A stretch of DNA of 64,000 nucleotides from Paramecium pentaurelia (taxonomy: Eukaryota > Ciliophora > Oligohymenophorea > Peniculida > Parameciidae): the NCBI GenBank assembly GCA_905183005.1, contig CAJJDO010000021.1, positions 442,773 through 506,772 of the forward strand, read 5' to 3'. Shown one piece after another: positions 1-11,688 of this stretch (within the stretch, counting starts at the first letter, position 1; every line of letters begins with the position of its first letter). Below the pieces are notes generated by a model, which saw only the letters and a program-made list of their open reading frames with translations, ran no database searches and was not told where the DNA came from. Both the position numbers and the translations under genes were made by a program.

Positions 1-58
1 ATGTTGCAAAAAAAATATAAATAAAATGATTAATAATTATACAATATTAAATAATACT

Positions 59-1384
59 TCATTGAGGCTATAATGATTGAATATTTTTGCTATCTAGAAA
101 TTGTTAAGCAGCATCATTTAATGGATCAACTTAAATAATATTATAAAATATATTTTACCTTAAGAACCTTCATCTAGAAACTTTAATTTAATTGTTCCAT
201 TATAAATTAGATTTCCTGTAACCAATACAAAGAATCCAATCAATTCTAAAACAATAGCCTCCCATCTTGTGTTTTCCCATTTGGCTTCTGGATCTATCCA
301 AGTAATAGCCAATGAAACAGCCCATATAATTAATGTTCTTGATACATCAACAAGAGATCTAATTTAAATTAAAAAATCATTATTACCTAGCCAAAGAAGA
401 TACATATTTAGTAACTGAAACACCACAAATATTAAATGTAGCTATTGTAAATATACCCAAAATAACCCAAAAGAGTAATAAACCACTTGCAAAGATTTAC
501 AAAAAGTAAAAATCAGCTCTTTCAAAATAAAACATATCCGTCATTCTTTTTTATATACAACTACCTTCCATAGAGGTTGGACATTAAATAAATGTTAATG
601 CTATTGCCAAAACTACGTAAACTGAAAAACCCCATAATCCTTCAATACCTACTATTTCAAAAGGATGTAAATAATAAACATCAAATAACTTCTCTTCAGA
701 AACAAATTAAAGTCCATTCATTACAACTGATAATAATAATAATCCAACTGATATAAAATAAGCTGCTCCTACTTCTGATTTTGTATCAGAATCATCATTG
801 TTGTCTTTTTTAGGAGGGAATAAAAATGAACTCATTCCTACTAAAGTAATACCAACCAAAACAAAAAAGCATCCAAACCATTAATACCTTTTAATATGTC
901 TCTTTAAAAAACATGTAGACATAATTGCTGTAGAGATAATTGCTCCTCCTCTTAACATCTAATAAATTGATGGGGGAATGTAGTTTAAGGATATATAAGC
1001 CAATGTTGAGGCAGTTAAATCACACATTGCTGGAATAGCCACCCAACCATAATTAACTTTTGTTTTTAACCTATTATATATAAAATTTCCATATATACCC
1101 TTTTGCTGCTGCTTCAATACATCCTTATTTATAATCTGGCTTCTTCTTAATATTTAAAAATAGTAATATGCACAAAGATTCACCTAAAAACATTGTGACT
1201 GCTTGCATAAATGGATGATTGAAATTTGTTGCAGTCCATCCATCAACAGAAACTTTGCTTGTATTTTATAATTTATAGACTATTAATAATATATTTTCAA
1301 ATTAGTACCTATTGTATTAGCTGCCCCTGAGAGAATCATGGCAGTAATTAAAAGCGTAATAAATGAAGATGATTTTTCTCCCAT
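59..1384 (-). CDS. SLC35F6-like multi-pass transporter (drug/metabolite transporter superfamily)
   Basis: Read with TAA/TAG as Gln, the minus strand gives a protein starting MGEKSSSFITLLITAM at 1384, with several membrane helices. Diagnostic stretches match the SLC35F6 (C2orf18) family: SGAANTI in helix 1, HPFMQAVTMFLGE in helix 2, LRGGAIISTAIMS, a YYLHPFEIVGIEGLWGF segment, and SRTLIIWAVSLAI followed by GNLIYNG near the end. Family members are ten-helix proteins of endomembranes; substrate cannot be read from sequence. Several 25-30 nt introns are needed, for example about 1279-1306. A last intron ending in AAG near 140-168 gives a short hydrophilic tail and a TGA at 59-61. It heads a minus-strand block of four genes. 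Family assignment is firm, exact exon borders are not. Confidence 0.85.
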
Positions 1385-1603
1385 TTAATAAATAAATAAA
1401 TTAAATCTCCATTAACAAAAGAATTTTTCCACAAATAATTAAACATTATGGCATTTTATATAAAAGTCTTAATATCAATAAACTCCAAAGAAGTTTAAAC
1501 AAATTTAATTAATTATCACAATATAGTATTTAAATAAATATAGAGATAATTAGATATATATATATAAAATATTTAACAAAAGTACAATAGTTATTTTCAT
1601 TAT
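1385..1603. other. AT-rich intergenic spacer
   Basis: Short AT-rich spacer between the start of the transporter gene and the TGA of the Brr6/Brl1-like gene. No coding frame or RNA gene is visible. Confidence 0.5.
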
Positions 1604-2146
1604 TCATTTAAAGATCATTTTTATTATTCCTAAGGATAGGGCAATAAATGGAATTAATAAAAGTAAATATGTCTTAAAAATAGTATAAATATTTTTACTC
1701 TTAAATTAATACGATCTATGAAATTGTTTATCATATCAGCAATTATACCACTTAATTCGATTCCTCTTTACAATTCCCAATCCACATTTATACATAATTC
1801 CAATTCTCTACAAAATATTTTTTATGCCGGTAATTACAGAAAACATTTCTATTTCTCATAATCTAAAATACATCCCTAAATTAAATGATTTATGAACTTT
1901 TCGTTTTTACTCCAGCTGTTATTACTGAATATTAAGTTTGCCTTATATATCTACATAAATAACAAATGAAATGATTATCCCCAACAATAAAAATATTAAT
2001 GACCCAAAATTAATCTTCTAAACCTTTACATATTTCACTTCATCTGTTTGGGTAGCTTTATCTACTAAAAATTTTTAGGAGATTCCTTCTAATATTTCAG
2101 ATTATCTTATAGTTTCTATAGACATATTTGATAAACCCTTATCCAT
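1604..2146 (-). CDS. Brr6/Brl1-like nuclear-envelope protein
   Basis: About 164 residues after removing two introns (22 nt near 1937-1958 and 26 nt near 1660). The order of parts fits the Brr6/Brl1 family: an N-terminal soluble part (MDKGLSNMSIETIRQSE), a membrane helix (SLIFLLLGIIISF), a luminal domain with four cysteines spaced as in the family (GCILDYEKQKC, then LPAQKIFC, then RELELCINVD), the helix IIADMINNFIDRINLR, and a second membrane helix (LLLLIPFIALSLGII) just before TGA. Brr6/Brl1 proteins act in nuclear-pore insertion and lipid homeostasis of the nuclear envelope. The splice phases are chosen to keep this order, and 543 minus 48 nt is a whole number of codons. Small size is normal for the family. 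Confidence 0.7.
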
Positions 2147-2410
2147 AAAATTTAATAATTACTTAGTTATTAGTTAATAAGTAAAAGTGAATGTAAGATA
2201 AATAATTAATAAATATGATTAAACTAAGAAAGTAAGTTCTGAAATACAAAAATTGATATTGTTGACTAACTTACAATTCTCTTTATGATTTGGTTCTACA
2301 TTCAATATTACAATTAAAATTTACTTGCATTAAGTATTACAAATAAAATGATTTGTTAATATTTAAGCTATAATAATTTCTACAAAAATTTATTAGGAAG
2401 GCTTATATCA

Positions 2411-2880
2411 TCATTAAAGGGAAAGTGTTAAAAGAAAAAATTATTATATGAAAATAATTGGATCATGGGACTTTATTCTTCTTCTATGACAAAAATCTAA
2501 ATACTGAAAATCCTAGGTTCTCGCTCTAACTTCTGATTCTAATATTCTTGGGATTAGTTTTTTATATACATGTTCTTTCAGTGCTTTTTAACAAGGAATA
2601 TGATTAACAGCCCTTGGTTTCTCATCAGTTTCTGATTCTTCAAAAATGACATCCTCTGGAGAATAAACAGTCAATTTTTATTATTATATTTTTGGCCCTT
2701 TAGGCGGCTCAAGGCTCAAGGGATCAAGTATTTAAGGAGACTCTTTTGGTCTTTGTATTTTTAAAACAAATACCTAATATGAGGTTTAGGAGGTGGTTTA
2801 TCATAAGCATCTAAATATTCTTAATAAGTCATGGAGGAATGATATCTCTATCGAATTTCTTAAGTGTAAAGATTATCCAT
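2411..2880 (-). CDS. hypothetical protein, 148 aa
   Basis: Starts MDNLYTQEIRQRYHSSMTY at 2880. One 23-nt intron near 2755-2777 joins PPPKPHIR to PKESPQILDP. The rest is hydrophilic and charged (for example VRARTQDFQYLDFCHRRRI) and ends at TGA 2411-2413. No domain was recognised and no membrane helix is present. Codon use, intron form and uninterrupted frame with Gln-reassigned stops support a real gene. Neighbours are on the same strand, 37 nt and 264 nt away. Confidence 0.6.
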
Positions 2881-2917
2881 AATTTTTAAATATAAATAAT
2901 AAAATCTAAATAAATAC

Positions 2918-4305
2918 TCATTATTTATTTATTCCTTCTGGTGGTATGAATTCCACTTCATCCAAAGCATAATAAAATAAAACACAAGGGTACAAATCAT
3001 GATCAGATTTTGGAATGTCAAGTTTGAATGTTGTACTAGACTAACATAAATAATAAAATTTAACCTTTTGTTTTTGGAATATAATATTTTCGTTCTTTGG
3101 ATCATAAGTGCAAATAATAATATCACCCTTTCCAAATTTAAAACATTTAACAACATTATTTTAATTAGAAGTTGTACTTGACCAAGCACCACCATTTGAT
3201 GAAACCATATATGCTCCATGTCCAAGTGATTGAAATGCAAATCCAAATTATTTGCTTTATACTATTGATAAATCACATACTCCAACTGCAATCCAATTAC
3301 TTTAATGAACAAACTAAGAATTTATTAATAAATAATTTTACATTTAATTTGAAACCAAATACAGTAGTCTAATTTTTATCTAAAGATGGAGTCATCACAG
3401 CAAATTTATATCCATGATTTGAATTACTTGCTTTAAAATATAATTATATATAGAATATACCTTTTACAATCTTTGGTTGTATTATATCAACTTATGGATG
3501 TTTATTATTTGCTAAAAATTAGAATTAATATGATTTCTAGAAAATTGATTTCTATGTCTTTGATTACAATAAATCTATTTATTGCTCTATTCCTTAATTA
3601 AATTATTTTTCTAATTATGATAAATGATCTTTTTAATCTTTTATATGAAAATCGAAAATCCTATTTATTTCTTCATAATTTAGATCTTTTTCTGGAATTT
3701 CCTATACTACTAAAGTATCAAGCAATGTTTTAACTGAGCTACTCAACATTTCAACATTAGTTTAATTTTAAATGATAGTTTCAATGACTGCATCTAAATT
3801 TTAATTAATTTTTAATAATTACATTAATTTCCATTGCTGAATTCTCTCATTTTCACAAATTTACGTAAATTTTCAAAAAATTCTTTCTCTAAATTAACAA
3901 TATTAGATAATTTATTGTTAATTTATTCTTTAAAGTCTTAAATGTATGTCAATTATTTTTCTTCTTATTCATTAATTTTCTTTATTAGGATATCCTTTTC
4001 ACTTTATTTTAAAGAAATATTTTAATATTCTCTAAATGTTGTATTAGTATATACCTTAATTATTAATCATATTCACACAATAACAATTTTAATGGTTTTA
4101 ATTGATGTCCCTTATGAAATTCTTCTTAACATATACAACAACATAAAATTTGACCTTATAAACAATCTTTTTCCAGACAAATCAAACTCATAGATTCTCC
4201 ACTATGATCACCTCCGAAAGGACATTGTGGATATTAAAGACTTGAAAACTTTTTGATATTCAATTTGTCATCTGGCTTATTCATTTGTTTATAAGTCTTT
4301 ACCAT
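2918..4305 (-). CDS. zinc-binding (B-box-like) coiled-coil protein with SPRY-like C-terminus
   Basis: The N-terminus (residues about 20-75) has a Cys/His cluster, CPFGGDHSG then CLEKDC then CCCICQEEFHKGH, resembling a degenerate B-box or treble-clef zinc site. A long helical, Gln/Lys/Glu-rich middle follows. The C-terminal part reads W-I-A-V-G-V-C-D, GFAFQSLGHGAYMVSSNGG, GDIIICTYDPKNENIIF and LYPCVLFYYALDEVEF, which looks like the core strands of a SPRY/B30.2 fold. This architecture is TRIM-like and widespread as lineage-specific families in ciliates; ligase activity cannot be claimed because no RING was seen. Introns of 28 nt (about 3333-3360) and 24 nt (about 3047-3070) restore the frame. 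The start at 4305 is the first in-frame ATG. Confidence 0.6.
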
Positions 4306-4380
4306 ATTTTGTACCCATTATTTCATTTTTTTTAATTTAAAAATAAATACTCAATGTATGAAATGCAGAGTTTTAAGAAT

Positions 4381-6783
4381 ATGATATGGAAGAAAAAGGG
4401 ACTTATAATAACAATAAGAATATTTACATTTATAAGAAAGATGCTAGCAAATCTCCATTCATATTAGTTTAGAAAACTCACTCATTAAAATTTCAAAGCC
4501 TTAAATGATCAATCTGCATATTATAGATTCTATGCAAATAAGAATTATGTTAATAGTAATTTAACTTATATGGTATTATTTTTATATTATAAGGACAAAA
4601 TAAGATATTGGTTCAATGCTAATAACTTTCTAAATAAAATAAAGACAAGCTACAAATATACATTATTTAGTCATACAATAAATCCTAATAACAGTTTCAA
4701 ACTAATTTTTGATTTCATTCTTTCAATAATGCTAGTCATCAATGTGGCTTATTTACCTATGAATATGAGTTTCAATATTGATTGGCCAGAAGCAGAAATA
4801 TTATTATTGATATTGCCAGATTACTTATTTCTTATTCATATAATACTTTAATTTAATACTGCATATTATGATTCTGGAGTTTTGAGGTCATAAAGAAAAG
4901 AAATAGCAAAACATTACTTAAAAAATAGTTGTATTTTAGATTGTTTAAGTATGGTACCTCTAATATTCAATTTTGATTAAAGCTACTTTATGAATTTTTT
5001 CATACTGCTTAGATTGAATGCATTAGTGGATATACTATTATTTTTTGAAGAGAATTACAATATGCGTAAAAATTATGGAACTTATATTGATGTAATAAAA
5101 TTAATGAGTATATTTCTTTATTCATCACACATTTTTGCATGTCTATTTTTCTTAATAGCCAAAACTGAAATAAGTGATGGAGTTTAAGATACTTGGATTT
5201 AAATTAATCATATTTAAGATGTTCCTTGGTAATAATAATATGTTACTGCAATGTATTGGGGTTCAGTGACTACTTTAACTATTGGATATGGAGATATTTT
5301 ACCTACAACTAATATAGAAAGGGCTTATGTAATTCTAGTGGCATTATTAAGTTCAATAGTATTTGGATTCACAATTTCAAACATTGGATAGATTTTTAAT
5401 AATATAACTGAGTAAAAGAAAACTCAAAGACATCGAATGAGTATGATAACTTCATTTATATAAAAAAGAGGATTAAATAAAGAATTAGAGATCAGAGTCA
5501 GAAAATTCTTTGAATATTATTTTTAAATTGAAGAAAACCGAGATTAAGAATGTGAAGTTCTTATGTAATAATTAACAGAAGATTTAAGAAAAGAAGTTAA
5601 AATAGATTTTTATAAAAGATATTTAATGAAGCAACCTTTAATATTTAAAACTTTTAGTGAAGAATTTATAAATAAAATTTGTTTAATTATGCATGAACGT
5701 CTTTTAATTCCAGAAGAAAGATTTTTATTTAAAGGTGATCAAGTAAATGATCTATCATTTATTATAGAAGGATATGCAGACATAATTATTGAATTTAATA
5801 AAAATAAATAAAATAAATTATCTTAAATTAGAAGATTAAATTAATCTTAAAGTATTGCTATGAATTACTTTTTCACTTAATCACCCATTCCTTATACAAT
5901 TAAATCAAAAACTTTTACAAGAATAGTATAAATAAATTTATAAGAACTTTAATAACTATTACTAAGTTATCCTAAAGATTGGGAGAAATTTAAAAAACTA
6001 TAATAAAGTATAAGATTGAATGAATGTCCTTTAATTGAATGTGATATTTGTAAGTAGACACATTAATTAGAAAAATGTAATGTGTTATTTTATACTCCAA
6101 ATTCGAAATAGATAATAAAGAAAATATATTCAATCAAATAAGATCGATCTAATTTTATAAGAGAAAATAGAATATAATATGTATTATTTTTTCATTTATT
6201 TTAGCAAACTTTTAATGACAAATTAAGTATTTAAGAGGGTGTTTTATCTTTTGCTATTGATGAAAATTATTTTTAAAAAGAATCCATTAATGAAGAATTT
6301 GTATAGAAATATGATTTCGTTCGATTAAGAAATGCTGAATTAAATATGGAAAATAGATCAATTAAAATTGCATAATCATCCAAAGAAGAACCTAAAATAC
6401 TAAAAAGAAGAAATGGTGTCAGAGCCTCTATTAGATAGGTTATTGCTGAAAGTAATGAATCATCTGATAGTGATTCTTAAAATCTTATATAAATGTTCAA
6501 AATACTCTCTTATAGATCATCAGAATAAATTGAATTTAAAAATTATCCAGATTAAATACTCTATAATGAGTATTTAAATATCATCAAACCTGATGTTGTA
6601 TCCTATCTAGATAAATAAAAAGAATTTGAACATTTTAATCCATAAGATAATATAACTAATGTTTTATAAAGAAATATTGAAGTTAATAAGAATTATTTTA
6701 AACTTAAAACTAAAAAGTCAAGAAGACTAATTAAAAAATCCACATGGCTGGATAGCGTTAAACCTAAAAAGGTTCAATTTTGA
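4381..6783 (+). CDS. cyclic-nucleotide-gated/EAG-type K+ channel, intronless, 800 aa
   Basis: One uninterrupted frame with many TAA/TAG codons, from MIWKKKGLIITIRIFTF to TGA 6781-6783. Helices S1-S5 occupy about residues 65-270. The pore shows SVTTLTIGYGDILPTT (about residues 292-307) with the K+ filter GYGD, followed by S6 and a C-linker (NITEQKKTQRHRMSMITSF). A cyclic-nucleotide-binding-like domain lies about residues 415-520, starting QPLIFKTFSEEFINKI and containing EGYADIII, but the usual FGE...R-A phosphate cassette is not evident. Beyond it is a Cys-rich patch (CPLIECDICKQTHQLEKC) and a charged tail. Such channels are greatly expanded in Paramecium and set ciliary membrane potential. 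Nucleotide binding is doubtful. Confidence 0.9.
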
Positions 6784-6900
6784 TGAATTATATTGTTATA
6801 TAATAGTTTCAATTTTAATACTAAAATGATACAACATTTATATGATTTTATAAAATGTATATATTATTTATTTCTTATGCATTTTTAATTATCTTAAAAC

Positions 6901-7299
6901 ATGACCTTAGACTTAAGAAGTCCTATAGAAGATGGTTTTGATGATGACATAAGCTCTACACAATAACTAAGTGATGGATCAGTTGAATCATTGGAAGACC
7001 TCCTCCCTAAAATTCATTAAAAATAAAACCCATTTTGTATTATAGAAGAGAAGATTATACAATATCTCAAATAATTAAATCTAGCATTTAAAACTGATCC
7101 AAGAAAAAAAGAGTTTGAATATAAGTATTAATTATGTCTTAAACTAGTGAAAAATAAAAAAAGACAATACCTTAGTTTCTAGGATCTGTTGAGGGTTCAC
7201 CTGGCATAAAGATCATCAAAAATAAAACTAAATAAATAATACAATATAAAAAAAACTGAAAACTAAAGCTAAACACAAATAAAAATTATACATTCATGA
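6901..7299 (+). CDS. hypothetical protein, 132 aa
   Basis: Intronless frame from MTLDLRSPIEDGFDDDISS to TGA 7297-7299. The N-terminus is acidic with Ser-rich SDGSVESLEDLLPK; the C-terminal half is basic (DPRKKEFEYKYQ, LVKNKKRQYLSFQDLLRVH). No domain recognised. It resembles in layout, not in clear sequence, the acidic-then-basic small proteins at 34333 and 35134. It sits 117 nt after the channel gene on the same strand. Confidence 0.6.
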
Positions 7300-7948
7300 C
7301 TTATAAAATGATCAAATAATTTTATTTTGAAGATTTCAGTTTTTAATATTAGTTTTAAGAATTATTTTTACAATAATCCTTTGGTCTCATTTAGAATTTC
7401 ATTTTTATCATTCATTCATTTTTCAATTTTCATATAAAGTCATAATATCATAATACTCTTATCAACCATTCTAATATATTAAGATATGAATATATATATA
7501 AAACATTAATTCAATTAGAAGTTTCTTATGTTCAATCTTAAATGATTAATTATTTATTTTTATTAATCATCACTCTAAAATAATCATTTTATTAAAATAT
7601 ATCTCTATACATCAACATATTTCTTCATTCTTTATTCAACAATATTTCTAATTTAATAACATTTAGATTTTAGATTTTATAAAAATAAATGAAATGCTTA
7701 TATTTTTATCAATAAAAAGATAATTTCTAAACTTTTTTTAAAGTATATTATTAATTTTAATATATATTATGAAATTACTATTTGAATATGATTTAATTAT
7801 TCAAATTATATTGGATGGCTTTCTATAATTCGAATCATTAAATCATATATTAATTATGTATATGTCTAAATGAAATTTAAAAGGATTTTAAGTTTAGAAG
7901 AAAACGAGGAAGAATTATTTAACATTTAATTATTTTTATCTATATTTA
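7300..7948. other. intergenic, no gene seen
   Basis: Very AT-rich stretch with T and A runs. A frame opens at the ATG at 7871 but meets TGA after about 32 codons, and it lies in another frame than the kinase that starts at 7949. The last part is probably 5-prime leader of that kinase. Confidence 0.5.
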
Positions 7949-9439
7949 ATGGGCAATAAATAAACTGAAAATTAATATAACAAAGAACATAATGAAAAGA
8001 TGTTAGATTGTCTAAGTATATACTTAAATTTATTTTAGTAATTGAAAATAGAAATTAAATAGAAGTATTAATTAGAAAAGCAGGAAGAGTAAGTAAAGAA
8101 TACTCTTTTTTAACACCTCCTATTGGTAAAGGGAAATATAGTGAAATTAGAAAAATTATAAATAAAAAGACAGGAATAATGAGAGCAGTGAAAATAATCT
8201 AGAAAAATGTATCAAATAAAGTAGAAGGAAAAATTATAAATGAAATAAATACATTAGAAATGCTTGATCATCCTAATATTGTAAGAGTTAATGAATATTT
8301 TTCTGATGACAGATTTCATTATATAATAACAGAATATTATTCAGGAGGAGAACTTATAGACCATATTGATAAATAAAGGGTTTTTAGTGAAGCTTAGGCT
8401 GCAAAAATTATATATGTTTTACTTTATACTATAAATTATTGTCATAAAAAGTAAATTTGTCATAGAGAAATAAAGCTGGAAAATATATTATTTGATAGGA
8501 ATTCAGAAGATTCATTACCAATTTTAATTGATTTTGGTAGTTGTAGCAAAATGGATCACAAAATGACTAGTTAACCTAATCATCCATTTTTCTAAGCTCC
8601 AGAATTAATATTAGGAAATTATCATAGTGGTGTTGATATCTGGGCAATAGGAGTAATTTTATTTCTGCTTTTATGTGGTTATCCTCCATTTAGAGGTAAG
8701 ACAGATGAACTAATAATTAAGAGTGTTATATAGTAAGAAGTAGAATTTGATGATCCTGAATGGGATAATACTTCAGAAGAAGCTAAAAATCTTATTGTAA
8801 AATTGTTATAAAAAGATCCTAATAGAAGAATGACAGCAGAGATGGCATTAAATGATATATGGATATTAAAAAATTATGAATTAAAAGTTTTTGATGGATT
8901 AATTAAGAGAGTAGTTACAAATTTGGCTACATTTTAAGCATCTTCAAGATTATAGGAAGCTACTTTAAAATTGATGGTTTAATTTTTAGCCACAAGAGAA
9001 GAGTTATCTGAATTGAGAGTAGTATTCATGCATATAGATACAAAATTAGATGGAGTTTTGGATTAGGATGAATTATAGGCTGTTATGCTTAAATATTATG
9101 ATTAAAGTTTTGTTCATTAACAGATAAATAAAATATGTTAACATCCATTAACATATTCTACTTTTTTGACTAGAAGTGTTGATAGATAAACTATGTTACA
9201 AAAGAGTAAGATAGAAACCGCTTTTAAATTGATAGATCGAGTATAAAGATTTAACTAAATAATTTTAGAACGGATCAGGTAACATATCTGTTGAAGAACT
9301 TTAAGATACTTTTAAGGTATGTAATGCAGAAACAGAAAATCCATGGTAGGAAATTATGACTGAAGTTGATAGCAATTAAGATGGAAGTTTGTCTTTATTG
9401 GAGTTCAATTAAATGATGAGACAATTATTAATTTAATGA
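7949..9439 (+). CDS. CDPK-like protein kinase with HRE instead of HRD, 479 aa
   Basis: Starts MGNKQTENQ, a possible N-myristoylation signal. A 23-nt intron (about 8018-8040) and a 28-nt intron (about 9240-9267) give a whole number of codons. Kinase parts in order: glycine loop IGKGKYSEI, lysine in MRAVKII, HPNIVRV, catalytic loop CHREIKLENILF, DFGSCSK, APELILG, and DIWAIGVILF. The catalytic aspartate of HRD is glutamate here. The C-terminus carries EF-hand loops DTKLDGVLDQDEL, DRNGSGNISVEEL and DSNQDGSLSLLEF; the second hand, around YYDQSFVHQ, is degenerate. CDPKs couple Ca2+ to phosphorylation in ciliates, plants and apicomplexans. Activity of this member is uncertain because of the D-to-E change. 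Confidence 0.88.
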
Positions 9440-9489
9440 TTATAATTAAATCATCTAATGGATATCTTGTTAAATAAGTACTTTTTCAT

Positions 9490-10359
9490 TCATTCATTTA
9501 ATTTATTCTCATCATCATCTTTTTTATTAGGTTATTTCTCCCTAATATGATGTATTAAGTAATAAATGAGTCCACCAAGAATTGCTAAGATTACTAAGAC
9601 TATCAGTCCTAGATAAAGGTATTTTTTTAATGTCTTCTTTTGTTCAAATATAGCTCCATCTAATTCTTTGATAGTCACCTTCAAATTTGTTTGTACAGTT
9701 GTCATATTCATTTCTACTTCATTAAGTTATTCCCCTTATTTATTTACTTCTGTGCTCATATCATTAACTATCCTATTTAGAAGTTCTGCATCCTTTTCAA
9801 TAATATCTATTTCTTCTTATCTGTAGATTATAATTTATTTATATACTTTTCTTTAATAACTGCATTATCAATTTCTAATTATGATATTTCTATTAGTTCA
9901 TCAAATTATTTTTATTCAATTTAAGATTATTTAACAGTGACAGTTGATTACATAACATTTGGTTTATACTATTATATTTAAGTAGATCTTCTATGTAGAG
10001 TTTACCTTCTTATTTCATATCCTTCTTCTATTAAATTTTTTTATATCTATTTGTATCTATTTATTTCTTTTCCATAGAGATCCTTTAATTATTTTATTTT
10101 TTTCTTTTATTCTGAAATCTATTTAAATATTTTCATTTACTTTTGCAATTTTATCTAATTGTTCCATAACTTATTCAAGTTATTCACCTAAATTTAATTA
10201 AGCTACTCTTGCATTCTCAATAATTTCTTTCATTTTTTCAAATTGAGTTTAATCTGAGGATTATATCTCATCATTTAATTCTTTTGCTTAATTAATAAGT
10301 TATGTAGCCTTCTATAATAATCCATCAAAGTTTTGCTTGCTTATTAAAGGCTAATTCAT
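9490..10359 (-). CDS. syntaxin-type Q-SNARE
   Basis: Starts MNQPLISKQNFDGLLQKATQ. An N-terminal helical bundle rich in Gln and Glu (for example FEKMKEIIENARVAQLNLG) precedes a SNARE motif: AELLNRIVNDMSTEV, then NKQGEQLNEVEMNMTTVQ with the glutamine of the ionic zero layer. A single C-terminal membrane anchor follows (YLGLIVLVILAILGGLIYYL) and then a short basic/acidic tail ending at TGA 9490-9492. This is the layout of tail-anchored syntaxins, which drive membrane fusion; the organelle cannot be deduced. One or more small introns in 9820-10060 are needed and were not fixed exactly. Confidence 0.8.
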
Positions 10360-10429
10360 ATGTAAAACTTTTTTTCACTTTTTTTAATATTAATTAATTG
10401 ACTAAATAATAGATATATATATTTCAGCA

Positions 10430-10876
10430 TCATGTAATCTTTTATAAAGAACAGTATCTAGTTGATTCATTTTATTGTTTCCTTAGATAAACCTCCAATT
10501 TTGAACAAATGTCATAAAAACTATATGATAAAATTGGAAAATAATGTTCAAATTCTTCATTCCCCTATAGTCCTCTTATTATTAAAACACAATAATTGAG
10601 ATGATCATTAATAGTTGATATTTATTTATTACTCAAAAATAAAATCTTTGACCGCCTTATTATTAACTAATTCAAATTTTATAACAAAGCTTTAGAAAAA
10701 GCATGTTGTATATCAATCAATTCAATTTGTTTTAGCAAATTTTCAATATCAGAGTTCCTTTAATTTTTTATCTCTTATTTAAAGGATGAAGTGAATAGTA
10801 GTTTACAATCATTTGGTTTGGCTTATTTTTGAAGCACTAAATTGATTTTTCTTTTATTTGAACAAGCTAAACCCAT
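10430..10876 (-). CDS. hypothetical small protein with N-terminal acylation signal, 148 aa
   Basis: Intronless frame starting MGLACSNKRKINLVLQKQ. Gly2 with Cys5 and a following basic patch is the pattern of proteins that are myristoylated and palmitoylated. The rest is mixed helical, with ENLLKQIELIDIQHAFSKA and a Tyr/Phe-rich EHYFPILSYSFYDIC near the end. No domain recognised. TGA is at 10430-10432. It lies 70 nt upstream of the syntaxin gene on the same strand. Confidence 0.6.
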
Positions 10877-11688
10877 CAATCTTTTGATTTTTAAATTTGA
10901 TAATATAAACAATAAACTACACAAAAAGTTTTACATTTACATTTAAAAAATTCAATTCTTTAATATTATGAGATATTTTCATTTTATTATTACTTACTAT
11001 CACGATACTAATATACATATTACATTTTATTTTTTATAATTTTCAAATAATATATTCATATTCTCAGTTCAAGTCTAATATAATTATTTCAATAGAATTA
11101 TTAAATCAACATAAGTATGTAATAATTTGCATTATTATTCTTAAAGACATTTCAAATTAATCTCAAAAATTCTATCCTATAAGATTTTATCAAATGTATT
11201 TTATTTTAAAATTATAGAAAGAATTAAATTTTAGGAATCTAATACATTGAATATCTATACTAATTGAGAGATAAAAAATAAAATCGAAAGTATGATATCT
11301 CATATTATTAGGTTAATCAGGGTAGTTTGAAAAATAATTCATAATCATAAAAGTTAAATCTTTTTGAAATTAAGAAACTTATTTTACCTAGAATGAAAAT
11401 ATTAGGTATTATTTATTTAATCAAAAAATTAAAAATTATTTATATAAAAGTTAAAGGAACTCAGGAGAATTATTATTATTTAATTATTATTAGATATACT
11501 TTGATGATATAAATGAGTTAAGAATATCAATTAAAATTTAGCATTATGATATTAATAATAAATTTGAATTCTATTGTTCTAAATTTTGATAAGGAATCTA
11601 TTTATAAGTTAAGATTTTTTTATAAAATAAAGTATTATATTAGTATTAAAATAAATATTCTTATAGATTTATTATTAATTTATAATTA
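10877..11688. other. intergenic, no gene seen
   Basis: AT-rich region between the acylated-protein gene and the 3-prime end of the Vps23 gene. A plus-strand open frame that starts near 11509 runs through the end of the Vps23 exons and has low-complexity Ile/Leu/Tyr/Asn composition, so it is not called. Confidence 0.5.

Noticed and set aside
1..30. Telomere or chromosome end at the window start
   Set aside because: No C4A2/C3A3 or G-rich telomeric repeat is present at either end of the window.
4381..6783. Frames dense in TAA/TAG as pseudogenes
   Set aside because: Conserved domains continue unbroken if TAA and TAG are Gln, so they are intact ciliate genes.
7800..7860. TTCGAAT as a tRNA T-loop
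   Set aside because: No acceptor stem, D-arm or anticodon arm could be folded around it in this AT-rich spacer.
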